Shown in pieces: positions 17,143-24,538 of a stretch of DNA of 46,682 nt (the first letter of the stretch is position 1; each line of letters opens with the position of its first letter). The stretch covers positions 1 through 46,682 of the forward strand of contig JAUNIV010000001.1 of assembly GCA_030523385.1 (NCBI GenBank), in the 5' to 3' direction. Source of the stretch: Bacteroidales bacterium (GTDB taxonomy: Bacteria > Bacteroidota > Bacteroidia > Bacteroidales > Bacteroidaceae). The notes under the pieces were generated by a model. It saw nothing but the letters and a program-made list of their open reading frames with translations, was not told where the DNA came from and searched no databases. The translations under genes were made by a program, and so were the position numbers.

Positions 17143-18405
17143 TTATTCGTTATCCTGTATATCTATGACCTTGCGAGGGTGCGTGTTGGTCGCTGCCGTT
17201 CGCTTGGTTCGTGGAATCTTCTTGTTCTCGGTGTGTGGCTTGCGACTCCTGAATACCGTCTTGGTATTGGAGATAGCCTTGACCTTTTCCTCAGTCAGCA
17301 CGTCTGCATAGACTGCGGTTGATTTGAGCGACTTGTGACCCATGAGTTTCTTGGTGGTCTCGATGTCACCAGTAGCCGCTTGGATCAATGTGCCAAAGGT
17401 ATGTCGGGAGGTATGGAAGGAGATTGTCTTCGTGATACCTACCTTCTTGGCTATTCGTTTGAGAGCTGCATCCACATTGGCATGGGCAGGAAGGTGGAAA
17501 ACCTTGTCATCCTTCTTGGGTGGCATCCATGCTTCTGCGGTTGAGCAGATTGGGACGGCATTGAGTTCCTTGGTCTTCTTCTGGACGATTACAAGTGTGT
17601 TCGTTACCTCGTTCCTCATGATGTTTGACCATCGCAAAGCCCTTATGTCGCTGATGCGTAGTCCTGTAAGGCAAGCGAAGCCAAATGCCAACTGGGTTTC
17701 CCTGACTCCGTTAGTCTCTTCGGATGCCATGAAGAGTTTGAGTTCATCGGGTGTAAGGTACAGCTTGTGACCAGACTTTGGCTTGGAGATTGTGTCTTCC
17801 TTCTCCAACTGATAGAAGGGGTTTGCCTTCAACTTGCCAGTCTTGACTGCCTTGTTGAATACTGCGACAATGCGTTGCTGCATGTTCCGCAAACTGGCAT
17901 TACTCAACGGCTTTGCCTTGACTCTCACATACTTCTGAGGTACATAGTCATTCTTCAGCCAAAGAAAGAATGCCTTGAACCATGTCTTATCGAACTTCAT
18001 CAGAGTGATGTGCGGTCTGCGTTTGGCTTTCAGAAACTCCTTCATGCGTTCTTGAAGGTATTGAGTCTGCTCGACAGTCCTCTTGGAATATTCGGGATTG
18101 CCGTCCATCCACTCCATGTAAGTCTGGATCCAGTCAATGACTTCGGGTGAGTCATCGTTGGGAATGTCGGGTACAACCATCAAGTGACCTTTCTCGGGAA
18201 TGGTCTCGGGATGAAGGACGCGCTCGGCACGAATCTCCTGCGCACGTTTCAAGGTAGCCTCGTTGCGTTCCTTTGTCTCTTGGTTAATCTCAGGGATTAG
18301 GTAGAGGGAAAGGAACTCAAACTTGCGCTTGCCATTCTCATAGATGTCAAGATACAGGCTCTTGTTGTCGTTTTCAAGGTCTTTTTGTCGAAGTGTGATG
18401 GTCAT
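17143..18405 (-). CDS. Tyrosine recombinase 2 of inserted element, 420 aa
   Basis: The N-terminus has the arm-binding pattern shared by Bacteroides integrases (NDNKSLYLDIYENGKRKFEF), followed by a SAM-like core-binding domain and a catalytic domain. The catalytic Arg is in ACLTGLRISDIRALRW, HxxR in FHTSRHTFGTL, and the nucleophile in GHKSLKSTAVYADV. The C-terminus extends about 50 basic residues past the Tyr (RSRKPHTENKKIPRTKRTAA), longer than in its relatives. It lies 124 bp downstream of recombinase 3. Full catalytic residues imply that it is active. Confidence 0.88.
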   Translation of the reverse strand: MTITLRQKDLENDNKSLYLDIYENGKRKFEFLSLYLIPEINQETKERNEATLKRAQEIRAERVLHPETIPEKGHLMVVPDIPNDDSPEVIDWIQTYMEWMDGNPEYSKRTVEQTQYLQERMKEFLKAKRRPHITLMKFDKTWFKAFFLWLKNDYVPQKYVRVKAKPLSNASLRNMQQRIVAVFNKAVKTGKLKANPFYQLEKEDTISKPKSGHKLYLTPDELKLFMASEETNGVRETQLAFGFACLTGLRISDIRALRWSNIMRNEVTNTLVIVQKKTKELNAVPICSTAEAWMPPKKDDKVFHLPAHANVDAALKRIAKKVGITKTISFHTSRHTFGTLIQAATGDIETTKKLMGHKSLKSTAVYADVLTEEKVKAISNTKTVFRSRKPHTENKKIPRTKRTAATNTHPRKVIDIQDNE

Positions 18406-18430
18406 ATCAATGATTGTTATAATTGGTTAT

Positions 18431-18510
18431 ACCACTGGGGTGAAACACCACCCTGGTTTATCAAAGGGGGTGATTTCAAGTCACCTCCCTTAACTCTTTG
18501 AAGGGGGGGG
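18431..18510. repeat. Cluster of G-rich hairpins between recombinases 2 and 3
   Basis: Two successive imperfect hairpins (18431-18457, with arms ACCACTGGGGTG and CACCACCCTGGT; and 18464-18491, with arms AAGGGGGTGA and TCACCTCCCTT) are followed by a run of eight G (18503-18510). The G-rich motif GGGGTG or GGGGGTG recurs. The region is 124 bp long and could terminate recombinase 3 or be a recombination or regulatory site. Confidence 0.45.
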
Positions 18511-18529
18511 TACTTTCAAAGTACATCCT

Positions 18530-19702
18530 TTACTTGAACATTCCATCAATGAGGTTGATGGCTTCCTCCTTCTTCTTATCTACGATTTTCGCATAGATTT
18601 CAGTGGTCTGAATGTTGGTGTGACCCATCAACTTGCTTGTGGTGAACAGGTCTGCGCCAAGTGTCAGCATCATTGTGCCGAAGGTGTGACGTGAACAGTG
18701 GAAACTGATGTGCTTCTCTACACCTGCTGCCTCTGCCCATTTGCGAAGGGCTCTGCCTATGACGGTCTGAGTAGTTGGTATATCAAAGAAGGGAGTTGTT
18801 ATTCCCTTTGGTTTTGGTAACCAACGCTTTGCCTCTTCAGAGAGTGGGATGATGACAGGCTTCTCCGTCTTCTGCATTTCCATGTCAATATACTCGCCCT
18901 TGCCGTCAGGAGTCTTGAAAATGTGAATCGGTGCAAGTTTGTACATATCACTGAGTCGCAATCCAGTGAAACAAGCAAAGATGAAGGCTTGCTTGACCTC
19001 TGGGCGGTAACTGTCGGTTGCCATGAGGGCTTTAAGTTCCTCAATGGTAAGGTATTCCTTCTTGCCATCCTTTGGCTGAATGCGCTCCTTGGCATCCAGT
19101 TCCTTCATTGGATTGTTTCGGATAATACCTTGACGGACAGCATTGTTGAGAGTAGTCGAGAACATGCCGAGGTAACGGCTTGCCGTGTTCTGGCTGATAG
19201 GTCTTGGCTCAATGTACTTGCAGTGTGAGTTTGGGAAGGTGCGAAGGAACTTCACATACCCACGGCAGAAATCAGCATTGACCTCTTCAAGGGTGATGAA
19301 GGTCTGATTGGACTCTTCAAGATATTTCTCCACGGTGTGAAGCATTTCAACACGACAATGGAGGGTTGACTTCTTGGTGCTGACTCCACCTTCACAATAC
19401 TTCTTGATCCATCCTGTCAAGAGTTGTGAACCCTGCTTGACGGTTTCCCAGTCTTGCACTCCGTGACCATGGAGAGCCTTGATGCGCTCTGCCTTGATAC
19501 GTTCTGCGAGTGCCATCGTTTCCTTGTTCTGCTCCTTGCAGAGTGGATTGACCTCAGGAATGATATAGAGTTTCAGATACTCATACTTTCTGACTCCCTT
19601 CCAGTAGATGTCAAGATAGATACTCTTGTTGCCATCTGCGAGAGGTTTGAGACGAATCTTAATCGGCTCCTTCAGTTTGACTTGTTTCTTTGGTCTTGCC
19701 AT
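18530..19702 (-). CDS. Tyrosine recombinase 3 of inserted element, 390 aa
   Basis: The start MARPKKQVKLKEPIKIRLKP and the YLDIYWKGVRKYEY block are close in style to the two ICE integrases at 36580-38862. The catalytic Arg is in ACFTGLRLSDMYKL, HxxR in FHCSRHTFGTM and the nucleophile Tyr in GHTNIQTTEIYAKI. The C-terminus ends DKKKEEAINLIDGMFK, again like the ICE integrases. It is the outermost gene at the right end of the inserted element, as integrase genes usually are, and has its own promoter-like sequence at about 19839-19871. Whether it or recombinase 1 carries out integration cannot be told from sequence. Confidence 0.88.
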   Translation of the reverse strand: MARPKKQVKLKEPIKIRLKPLADGNKSIYLDIYWKGVRKYEYLKLYIIPEVNPLCKEQNKETMALAERIKAERIKALHGHGVQDWETVKQGSQLLTGWIKKYCEGGVSTKKSTLHCRVEMLHTVEKYLEESNQTFITLEEVNADFCRGYVKFLRTFPNSHCKYIEPRPISQNTASRYLGMFSTTLNNAVRQGIIRNNPMKELDAKERIQPKDGKKEYLTIEELKALMATDSYRPEVKQAFIFACFTGLRLSDMYKLAPIHIFKTPDGKGEYIDMEMQKTEKPVIIPLSEEAKRWLPKPKGITTPFFDIPTTQTVIGRALRKWAEAAGVEKHISFHCSRHTFGTMMLTLGADLFTTSKLMGHTNIQTTEIYAKIVDKKKEEAINLIDGMFK

Positions 19703-19838
19703 GCTTGTTTATATTTTATTTTGGTAATTTACTCCCGAAAGAAGGGAAAATGAATTTTGCAGAGGGTCTGCGAGGGTTGGGCTTTTCGGATGCTGATATA
19801 TCGTTTCTGCATCGTGATTATGCCTTTGAAAGCATGTG

Positions 19839-19871
19839 CAAAGATATGAAAATCAAGCCATATATGAGAAA
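19839..19871 (-). promoter_or_regulatory. Promoter-like sequence for recombinase 3
   Basis: On the minus strand a perfect -7 box TATCTTTG (TAnnTTTG form) lies at 19846-19839, with a TTTC about 21 bp upstream as a possible -33 element. The recombinase 3 start codon is about 137 bp downstream. Confidence 0.5.
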
Positions 19872-19957
19872 CAAATCAGAAACAAAAATCATTTTATTAT
19901 ATCTTTTTAAGAGTCGGTTGAGCAAGAATCGGAAAAATCAAAAAATCGCTTATTCGC

Positions 19958-19974
19958 TTGATACTAAGCACTTT
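19958..19974 (-). repeat. Right inverted repeat of inserted element
   Basis: Read on the minus strand this is AAAGTGCTTAGTATCAA, matching the left-end repeat at 10187-10203 in 15 of 17 positions in opposite orientation. Confidence 0.6.
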
Positions 19975-20025
19975 ATTTGTCACTTCCTTTCTTATCCTTT
20001 CCAACCAATTTTGGAGGACTAAGAT

Positions 20026-20313
20026 ATTTTTCACGTCCTGCTCCTCGTTGTTCATGGCGATATAGACGCTGATCGCACCTACAACAGCCACGACGCCGGC
20101 AATGGCGTAGCAGAGCTTGACAACGATGGGCACATACTTGGCGATTTCCTCGCTGACCGTGGTCAGGGCCGTAGTACCGGCTTCGTAGTTGCCTGCGGTG
20201 TTCTGGGCGAGACAGGCAACGGTGCCGACAAGCAGCATGACTGCCAGTGAGTTGAATCGCGGTGATGTGACGAATTTCTTGATGGAATTCTTGATTTTCT
20301 GTAATTTGTTCAT
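20026..20313 (-). pseudogene. 5' fragment of second traE paralogue (DUF4134), cut by insertion
   Basis: From ATG at 20313 the frame encodes MNKLQKIKNSIKKFVTSPRF, a hydrophobic segment (LAVMLLVGTVACLAQ), a second one (IVVKLCYAIAGVVAVVGAIS), then AMNNEEQDVK. That is the first three quarters of a DUF4134/TraE protein. It runs on into foreign codons of the inserted element to a stop at about 19897. The missing C-terminal part, KKIMMVVGAC onward, is at 10079-10166. TraE proteins are small membrane proteins placed at the VirB2 pilin position, so this loss removes one of two pilin-like genes and also separates the operon head from traF and everything downstream. Confidence 0.85.
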
Positions 20314-20375
20314 CTGTTTTGTTTCAAAATTGTTTTACGGTTCTCTTATTTCTCATTTGCGCATTTGAGTCTCTT

Positions 20376-20687
20376 TTATACACGATAGCCGAAGAAGGCG
20401 GGGAACACGATGGTCGCTCCGATAATGAACAGGATGGCTCCCACCACCATCATTATCTCTTTCTTCCAGCCTTCTTCTCCGGCGTTTATCTTGAAGTAAA
20501 TCTGCAGGCTGGCGATGACAGACACGATTCCGGCCACCGCATAGCAGATATACACCACATACAGTAGCATGGTAATCACGAAGTCATGGGCTTTCGCCAG
20601 TCCGTCCGCACCCCAACTGTAATCCACTCCGCCGCATTTTGCGGAAGCGGACAGGCAGCAAACGGACAGGATTGCCGTCAGTACCAC
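20376..20687 (-). CDS. traE: TraE-like protein (DUF4134), intact paralogue
   Basis: The protein has an N-terminal hydrophobic signal (VVLTAILSVCCLSASA), a middle span (TMLLYVVYICYAVAGIVSVI) and a C-terminal span in KKEIMMVVGAILFIIGATIV then FPAFFGYRV, the DUF4134 layout. I favour the GTG start at 20687, which gives 103 aa as in other TraE proteins; an ATG at 20798 in the same frame would add 37 residues that overlap the upstream gene. It is followed after 62 bp by a second, broken DUF4134 gene. These small proteins occupy the VirB2 pilin slot of Bacteroides conjugation systems. Two in tandem suggests a two-component pilus or channel, or a duplication. Confidence 0.8.
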   Translation of the reverse strand: MVLTAILSVCCLSASAKCGGVDYSWGADGLAKAHDFVITMLLYVVYICYAVAGIVSVIASLQIYFKINAGEEGWKKEIMMVVGAILFIIGATIVFPAFFGYRV

Positions 20688-20697
20688 TCGTATAGGA

Positions 20698-21120
20698 TCA
20701 ATATGTCTCACGGGTATGGCTGACTGTGGATTTACGGAAAGCAATGTCTGATTTCTTGTCATACAGCATCTGTTCAAGTTCTTCAAACGAGACACCACCC
20801 TCGCTCGTCACGTCGGTCTCGTCCATATTGTCTGTAAGGTTGTCAAAACGGCCTGTGCCGCCTGATTGGGTTTCCACTTCCGTGGCGGCAACCCTTGAAT
20901 GGTCATTGTCTGGGGCAGTTTCTTCCCCGAGAGAGAATCCGTCACCACTTTCCCTGACCGGAGTGGCCACAACTTCATCCTGCATCCCGCTGACATCAAA
21001 TTCCTCGACCGAGGTTTCTTTCTCGTTTTTCTTGCCGTAAAGGTCCTTGCTGATATGGTAGCCGTAATAGATGATATAGGCTATCGTCAGCACGATGACA
21101 AATATTACATACGGTGTCAT
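20698..21120 (-). CDS. First gene of tra operon: one-span membrane protein, 140 aa
   Basis: The N-terminus is a membrane anchor (MTPYVIFVIVLTIAYIIYYG) followed by an acidic, probably flexible cytoplasmic part with GVSFEELEQMLYDKKSDIAF near the C-terminus. Proteins like this open many Bacteroides conjugation operons. Its function is not known to me. It ends 10 bp from the proposed traE start and begins 41 bp below the promoter-like sequence at 21161-21191. Confidence 0.7.
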   Translation of the reverse strand: MTPYVIFVIVLTIAYIIYYGYHISKDLYGKKNEKETSVEEFDVSGMQDEVVATPVRESGDGFSLGEETAPDNDHSRVAATEVETQSGGTGRFDNLTDNMDETDVTSEGGVSFEELEQMLYDKKSDIAFRKSTVSHTRETY

Positions 21121-21160
21121 TGTCGTTTGCGTTTAATTGGGTTTGAGTTTAATTTTTATG

Positions 21161-21191
21161 CAAAGTAACATTGAAGATTATGTGCAGGAAA
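21161..21191 (-). promoter_or_regulatory. Putative tra operon promoter
   Basis: On the minus strand TTACTTTG (one mismatch from TAnnTTTG) lies at 21168-21161 with a TTTC 19 bp upstream (21191-21188). It is the only such pair between the first tra gene and the operator-like repeats upstream. Confidence 0.45.
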
Positions 21192-21258
21192 ATTATATCC
21201 TGACAAATCTCATTTTCTTAACCGTAATTAGTATAAGACGCTGATTTCAAACTTACTT

Positions 21259-21319
21259 TCATACTCTGAATGAAATTTAACCACAAATAGAGTATGATTA
21301 TATCACAGTATGATTATAT
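21259..21319. promoter_or_regulatory. Operator-like repeats in the tra/defence intergenic region
   Basis: TCATACTCT (21259-21267) is the exact inverse of AGAGTATGA (21289-21297). The latter overlaps a 13-bp direct repeat AGTATGATTATAT present at 21291-21303 and 21307-21319 with a 16-bp period. Repeats of this kind, about one and a half helix turns apart upstream of the tra promoter, look like binding sites for a transfer regulator. The rest of 21192-21490 shows nothing else that I can name. Confidence 0.5.
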
Positions 21320-21490
21320 AGTATTTTCAACCACTGAAGCACCAAGAACAACCTCTCATCGTTTTACTTTATTCCGGGCGCATATATGATGTGCTAAAGT
21401 AAAATGAGCAGAAATACGCTACTTGCAAGTCCAATTTTGTCCGATAATCCGAAAAAAATGCGTCCTCAGGTGGAAGTTTCTGAAAAAATA

Positions 21491-21522
21491 TTTGGTTGTA
21501 GTTTATTTTGGTGTTAATTTTG
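21491..21522 (+). promoter_or_regulatory. Strong Bacteroides-type promoter for the Septu-like operon
   Basis: TTTG at 21491-21494 and a perfect -7 box TAATTTTG at 21515-21522 are 20 bp apart, matching the Bacteroides consensus. The first downstream full gene starts at 21673, after the abiEi remnant. Confidence 0.75.
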
Positions 21523-21565
21523 CAATGAAAATCATCGCTAAATGTGTACTAAAATAAATACACTA

Positions 21566-21656
21566 TGCAAACGACACCCTCCTAATGGGATAAAGTTCAC
21601 TTCATGACTGGGAAAATCAACCTCTATCAGAAGTGAAGCTTATTATTATGTAGATC
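21566..21656 (+). pseudogene. Decayed 5' fragment of an abiEi gene
   Basis: About 90 bp here align with the start of the intact abiEi gene (about 24559-24649): shared blocks include AATGGGATAA, TTCACTTCATG and AAATCA. In the abiEi frame it reads NGIKFTS, then a stop, then LGK where the intact gene has NGIMLTSWLEK. It is too short and broken to be functional. It shows that an abiE locus once lay directly behind the promoter at 21491-21522. Confidence 0.75.
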
Positions 21657-21672
21657 TCAAATTTACAAACTT

Positions 21673-23607
21673 ATGGTTATCACACGTGAACAACGCTTAG
21701 AAATATACAAGGCAATAAATGCATTAGGAAATATCTGGGGACAAACCGGCAACCTTAACAGTGTGCAATTCCTGAATAGAATTTGGGATTTGCGGCTAAT
21801 GTCATCTTCTGACCCTCGGTTCAAAACTGCAGCAGAAGATGCAAAGAAGCATCTTATAGATAATGATGATTGGGATGACGATTATGTGTTTCTTGATAGA
21901 TTCAAACTTCTTGATTGTAGTGAAGAAGAATTCCTCAAATTTATCAATGTTGTCATAAGTCCAGAAGTCAGAGGTGATGAGAAAGAAGTAGAAAAATACA
22001 TTTCTGTCATAGAATCATTATTGCCCAAAGAATATGAGATAATAGAAACGATAGACAAGAATGGGCAAACCATTCATTCTGCTTTAATGAAAAGCAAAGA
22101 TGATAGTGAATATGAACAGTATCCTATTGGATTAAGTCCAAATGATATATTGTTTTTCACCAATGTAGAACCTACAAAATATCCAGCTTTTCAAATTGAA
22201 ACTGATAATTGGGATGATTTTGGATATAAAACTACGTCAAAATTATACTATTGGGATAACAACGCCCAATGCAACCCCATTGACAAACTAAAAATTCTCA
22301 ACTCAGAGGAAGACAATACAAGTAAGGTATTGCCCGAATCGTTCATGTCATTAGGTGCGACATTCTGCAGTTTAGGCCAGAGTGAACATTATTATAGAAA
22401 ACTAAAGCAATTACTTCCTGACAAATATCAATCAGTATTATACGCATTAAAAGATACTGCTTGGTTTTCTGAAATACAATATCGTTTTGAAAATCATCAA
22501 GGTTTTAAGAGATCTCTTTTAAGGGAAATATCTACAGAGGCACTTTTATCAAGTGTCAGACGGAAAGTTGAGAGAGGGGAAAATGATTCTTGGGATTTTA
22601 TGTTCAAAACCCAAGTTCCATACTCCGAACAACCTATTGATATAAACTTTGAATTTGGCGATCTTGAAGATGTTGACAATCCGAAACGTATAAAAGCATT
22701 GATTGGTGCCAATGGTTCAGGTAAGACTTCAATTCTAAAGGCTCTCGTGAAAAGTCTTATTCGCAACGAAGGTGATTTTTACCCATCCCATCCTGTCTTT
22801 TCAAAAGTAATCGCCATATCATTCAGCATTTTTGATACATTTATATCTCTTAGAGGAAAGTCTGTTCTTACTTATACATACTGCGGGCTTCATGATAAAG
22901 AAAATACTGTCATGTCCGTAGAGGATCGTGAAGCGCGATTAATAGAATCATTGATTTGGATTAATGGTGGTAATGAGGGGAAAGGATTTGGCAATACACG
23001 ATTAATAAGACTATTTTGCAAAGGCCTTGAAATCGTCTTTCCAAAGGACTGGGTTGATTCAGTATGGACAGATGACGGTTTAGCCATAAGCGCAATATTA
23101 GAGAAATCTCGAACTATGAGCACAGGAGAAGCGATGATTCTCAATCTGATTGCTTCGTTGTATGCTAATATACGCCAAAACTCGCTTATTGTTTTTGATG
23201 AAATGGAAGTACACCTTCATCCTAAAGCAATTCGCCAAATGATGTCCCTCCTTTTCAAAATTACAAGGGAGTTTAATTCCGCTTGTATATTAGCAACTCA
23301 TTCTTCTATTGTAGTTCAAGAGCTGTTGGCTGACAATGTCACGATTATTGATAAACTTCAAGATGGAACCCCAGAACTACGTATTCTAAATCATGAATCA
23401 TTAGCCGAAAATCTTTCGGTGATAAGTGATGAAATTTTTGGGGAGTCTTCTATTTCTCCTCATTACAAGGCCTTTATCCGAACAAAGGCTCATGATTCTG
23501 ATACTTTGGAGGTATTGTTGAAACAACTTTCATCACGAAAATTACCGCCAAGTTTAGCTCTTTATATGCAGGCTCGATATGAATTTGAAAACAAAAAGAA
23601 ACAATGA
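21673..23607 (+). CDS. Septu-like ATPase (PtuA-type) with long N-terminal extension
   Basis: The 644-aa protein carries an ABC/RecF-like ATPase in its C-terminal half: Walker A GANGSGKTS at residues 345-353, signature-like MSTGEAMILNLI near 482, Walker B LIVFDEMEVHLHP near 505, and an H-loop ILATHSS near 540. It is coupled by a 4-bp overlap to an HNH nuclease gene, the pairing that defines the Septu anti-phage system. Unlike ordinary PtuA, where the P-loop is near the N-terminus, about 340 residues precede it here. The first 120 (REQRLEIYKAINALGNIWGQ, SVQFLNRIWDLR, PEVRGDEKEVEKYISV) look like the AbiJ-type N-terminal domains of conflict systems. That last match is tentative. It has its own promoter. 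Confidence 0.8.
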   Translation: MVITREQRLEIYKAINALGNIWGQTGNLNSVQFLNRIWDLRLMSSSDPRFKTAAEDAKKHLIDNDDWDDDYVFLDRFKLLDCSEEEFLKFINVVISPEVRGDEKEVEKYISVIESLLPKEYEIIETIDKNGQTIHSALMKSKDDSEYEQYPIGLSPNDILFFTNVEPTKYPAFQIETDNWDDFGYKTTSKLYYWDNNAQCNPIDKLKILNSEEDNTSKVLPESFMSLGATFCSLGQSEHYYRKLKQLLPDKYQSVLYALKDTAWFSEIQYRFENHQGFKRSLLREISTEALLSSVRRKVERGENDSWDFMFKTQVPYSEQPIDINFEFGDLEDVDNPKRIKALIGANGSGKTSILKALVKSLIRNEGDFYPSHPVFSKVIAISFSIFDTFISLRGKSVLTYTYCGLHDKENTVMSVEDREARLIESLIWINGGNEGKGFGNTRLIRLFCKGLEIVFPKDWVDSVWTDDGLAISAILEKSRTMSTGEAMILNLIASLYANIRQNSLIVFDEMEVHLHPKAIRQMMSLLFKITREFNSACILATHSSIVVQELLADNVTIIDKLQDGTPELRILNHESLAENLSVISDEIFGESSISPHYKAFIRTKAHDSDTLEVLLKQLSSRKLPPSLALYMQARYEFENKKKQ

Positions 23608-24458
23608 TTAGGTATCCTTTATATCAATCCATCAATGATGATAATACACCATTTGATGAGTATAAAACTGCGGCACAAGGGGATGCTATCCTTGGTGCTA
23701 TTGAAACGCAGATGGAAAGCTGCTATAATGATTATGACAATGCTGTCATCAGTGCTTCTGTCCATAATCTGAATCCTCATGGCTTTATCACTCCAGAAAA
23801 GGACAATCTAAAAAAATTATACAAGAGTGATTGTGATATAGCCAAGAAAATACGACAACATCATAACAGATTTACCAGTACTACAAGACGGGTTTATAAT
23901 AACAAATGTCCGTATTGCACATTATCAGAACCATCTACAATAGAACATATTCTTCCAAAAGAAAAATATCCGGAATATGCAGTTCATTTATATAATTTAA
24001 TACCCTGTTGTTCTAAATGCAATAGTCATAAAGGTGAAGCTGTCAAGGACTCATCTGGATTCCCTTATACCATAAACTTTTACTATCACGATCCTGAAAA
24101 TTGTGAATTTTTAGAAGCCGATTGTACGATTGATTCTAATGGATATCCCTCCTTTACATACATACTCACATTTCCCCCAAACGCAGATCCAGCATTGGTT
24201 GCAATAATAACCAACCATTTTAACAGGCTTCATTTGATTGAACGATATAATGAGGAAGTTGTAAAGAGTTATGCCGAAATGGAATTACTAATAAAAACAA
24301 TCTGTTGCGGGAAATCCTTAAGTGATACATTGCAATTCCTTCATGATTACCTTTCTCGTACAATACATGATTATGGATTAAACCATTATTTTGTTGCGAT
24401 GTTAAGATGTCTGATAAGTTCATCAACATATCATACCTATTTACAATCAATTTTATAG
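23604..24458 (+). CDS. HNH endonuclease, Septu PtuB-type partner
   Basis: The 284-aa protein has an HNH nuclease of the zinc-bound type: CPYC at residues 102-105, the catalytic EH in TIEHILPK at 114-115, then NLIPCCSKCNSHKG with the second Cys pair and the asparagine and histidine of the motif (135-142). This matches the nuclease half of Septu and retron-linked PtuAB systems. The start codon overlaps the ATPase stop. No reverse transcriptase or msr/msd is visible nearby, so it is Septu-like rather than a retron effector. The C-terminal 130 residues have no motif that I recognise. Confidence 0.82.
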   Translation: MIRYPLYQSINDDNTPFDEYKTAAQGDAILGAIETQMESCYNDYDNAVISASVHNLNPHGFITPEKDNLKKLYKSDCDIAKKIRQHHNRFTSTTRRVYNNKCPYCTLSEPSTIEHILPKEKYPEYAVHLYNLIPCCSKCNSHKGEAVKDSSGFPYTINFYYHDPENCEFLEADCTIDSNGYPSFTYILTFPPNADPALVAIITNHFNRLHLIERYNEEVVKSYAEMELLIKTICCGKSLSDTLQFLHDYLSRTIHDYGLNHYFVAMLRCLISSSTYHTYLQSIL

Positions 24459-24538
24459 AAACAATGAATCACCTGCTTCTATGCAAAATTATTGGAGGTG
24501 TTTATCAATAATATTTACGTAAAACGAAACATTATAAA

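Larger units (their letters stand above)
10163..20025. mobile_element. Mobilizable transposon-like element inserted in a traE gene, about 9.9 kb
   Basis: The left boundary is set by the traE 3' fragment (10079-10166) and the right by the traE 5' fragment (20026-20313). Joining them restores a normal DUF4134 protein. Between them are a lincosamide nucleotidyltransferase-like gene, a phosphorylase, mobilization genes (MobA, MobC and a coiled-coil membrane protein), a winged-helix protein, an excisionase-like gene and three tyrosine recombinases. A 17-bp inverted repeat (15/17) lies just inside both ends. Together this is the content of Bacteroides mobilizable elements of the NBU/Tn4555 kind, which borrow the transfer machinery of a resident conjugative element. 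The exact ends and target duplication cannot be fixed by eye; about 10 bp of uncertainty remains at each side. Confidence 0.85.

Noticed and set aside
19750..20022. Plus-strand reading frame beginning MNFAEGLRGLGFSDADISFL at the right end of the inserted element
   Set aside because: It crosses the inverted repeat, runs to the traE junction and has no similarity to known proteins that I recognise; the region fits better as promoter plus attachment sequence.
20376..20798. Start of traE at the ATG at 20798
   Set aside because: It would add 37 residues overlapping the upstream gene and lengthen the protein beyond the usual size; the GTG at 20687 is preferred.
21673..24458. Retron with PtuAB effectors
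   Set aside because: No reverse transcriptase gene is found next to the pair; it is better described as Septu-like.
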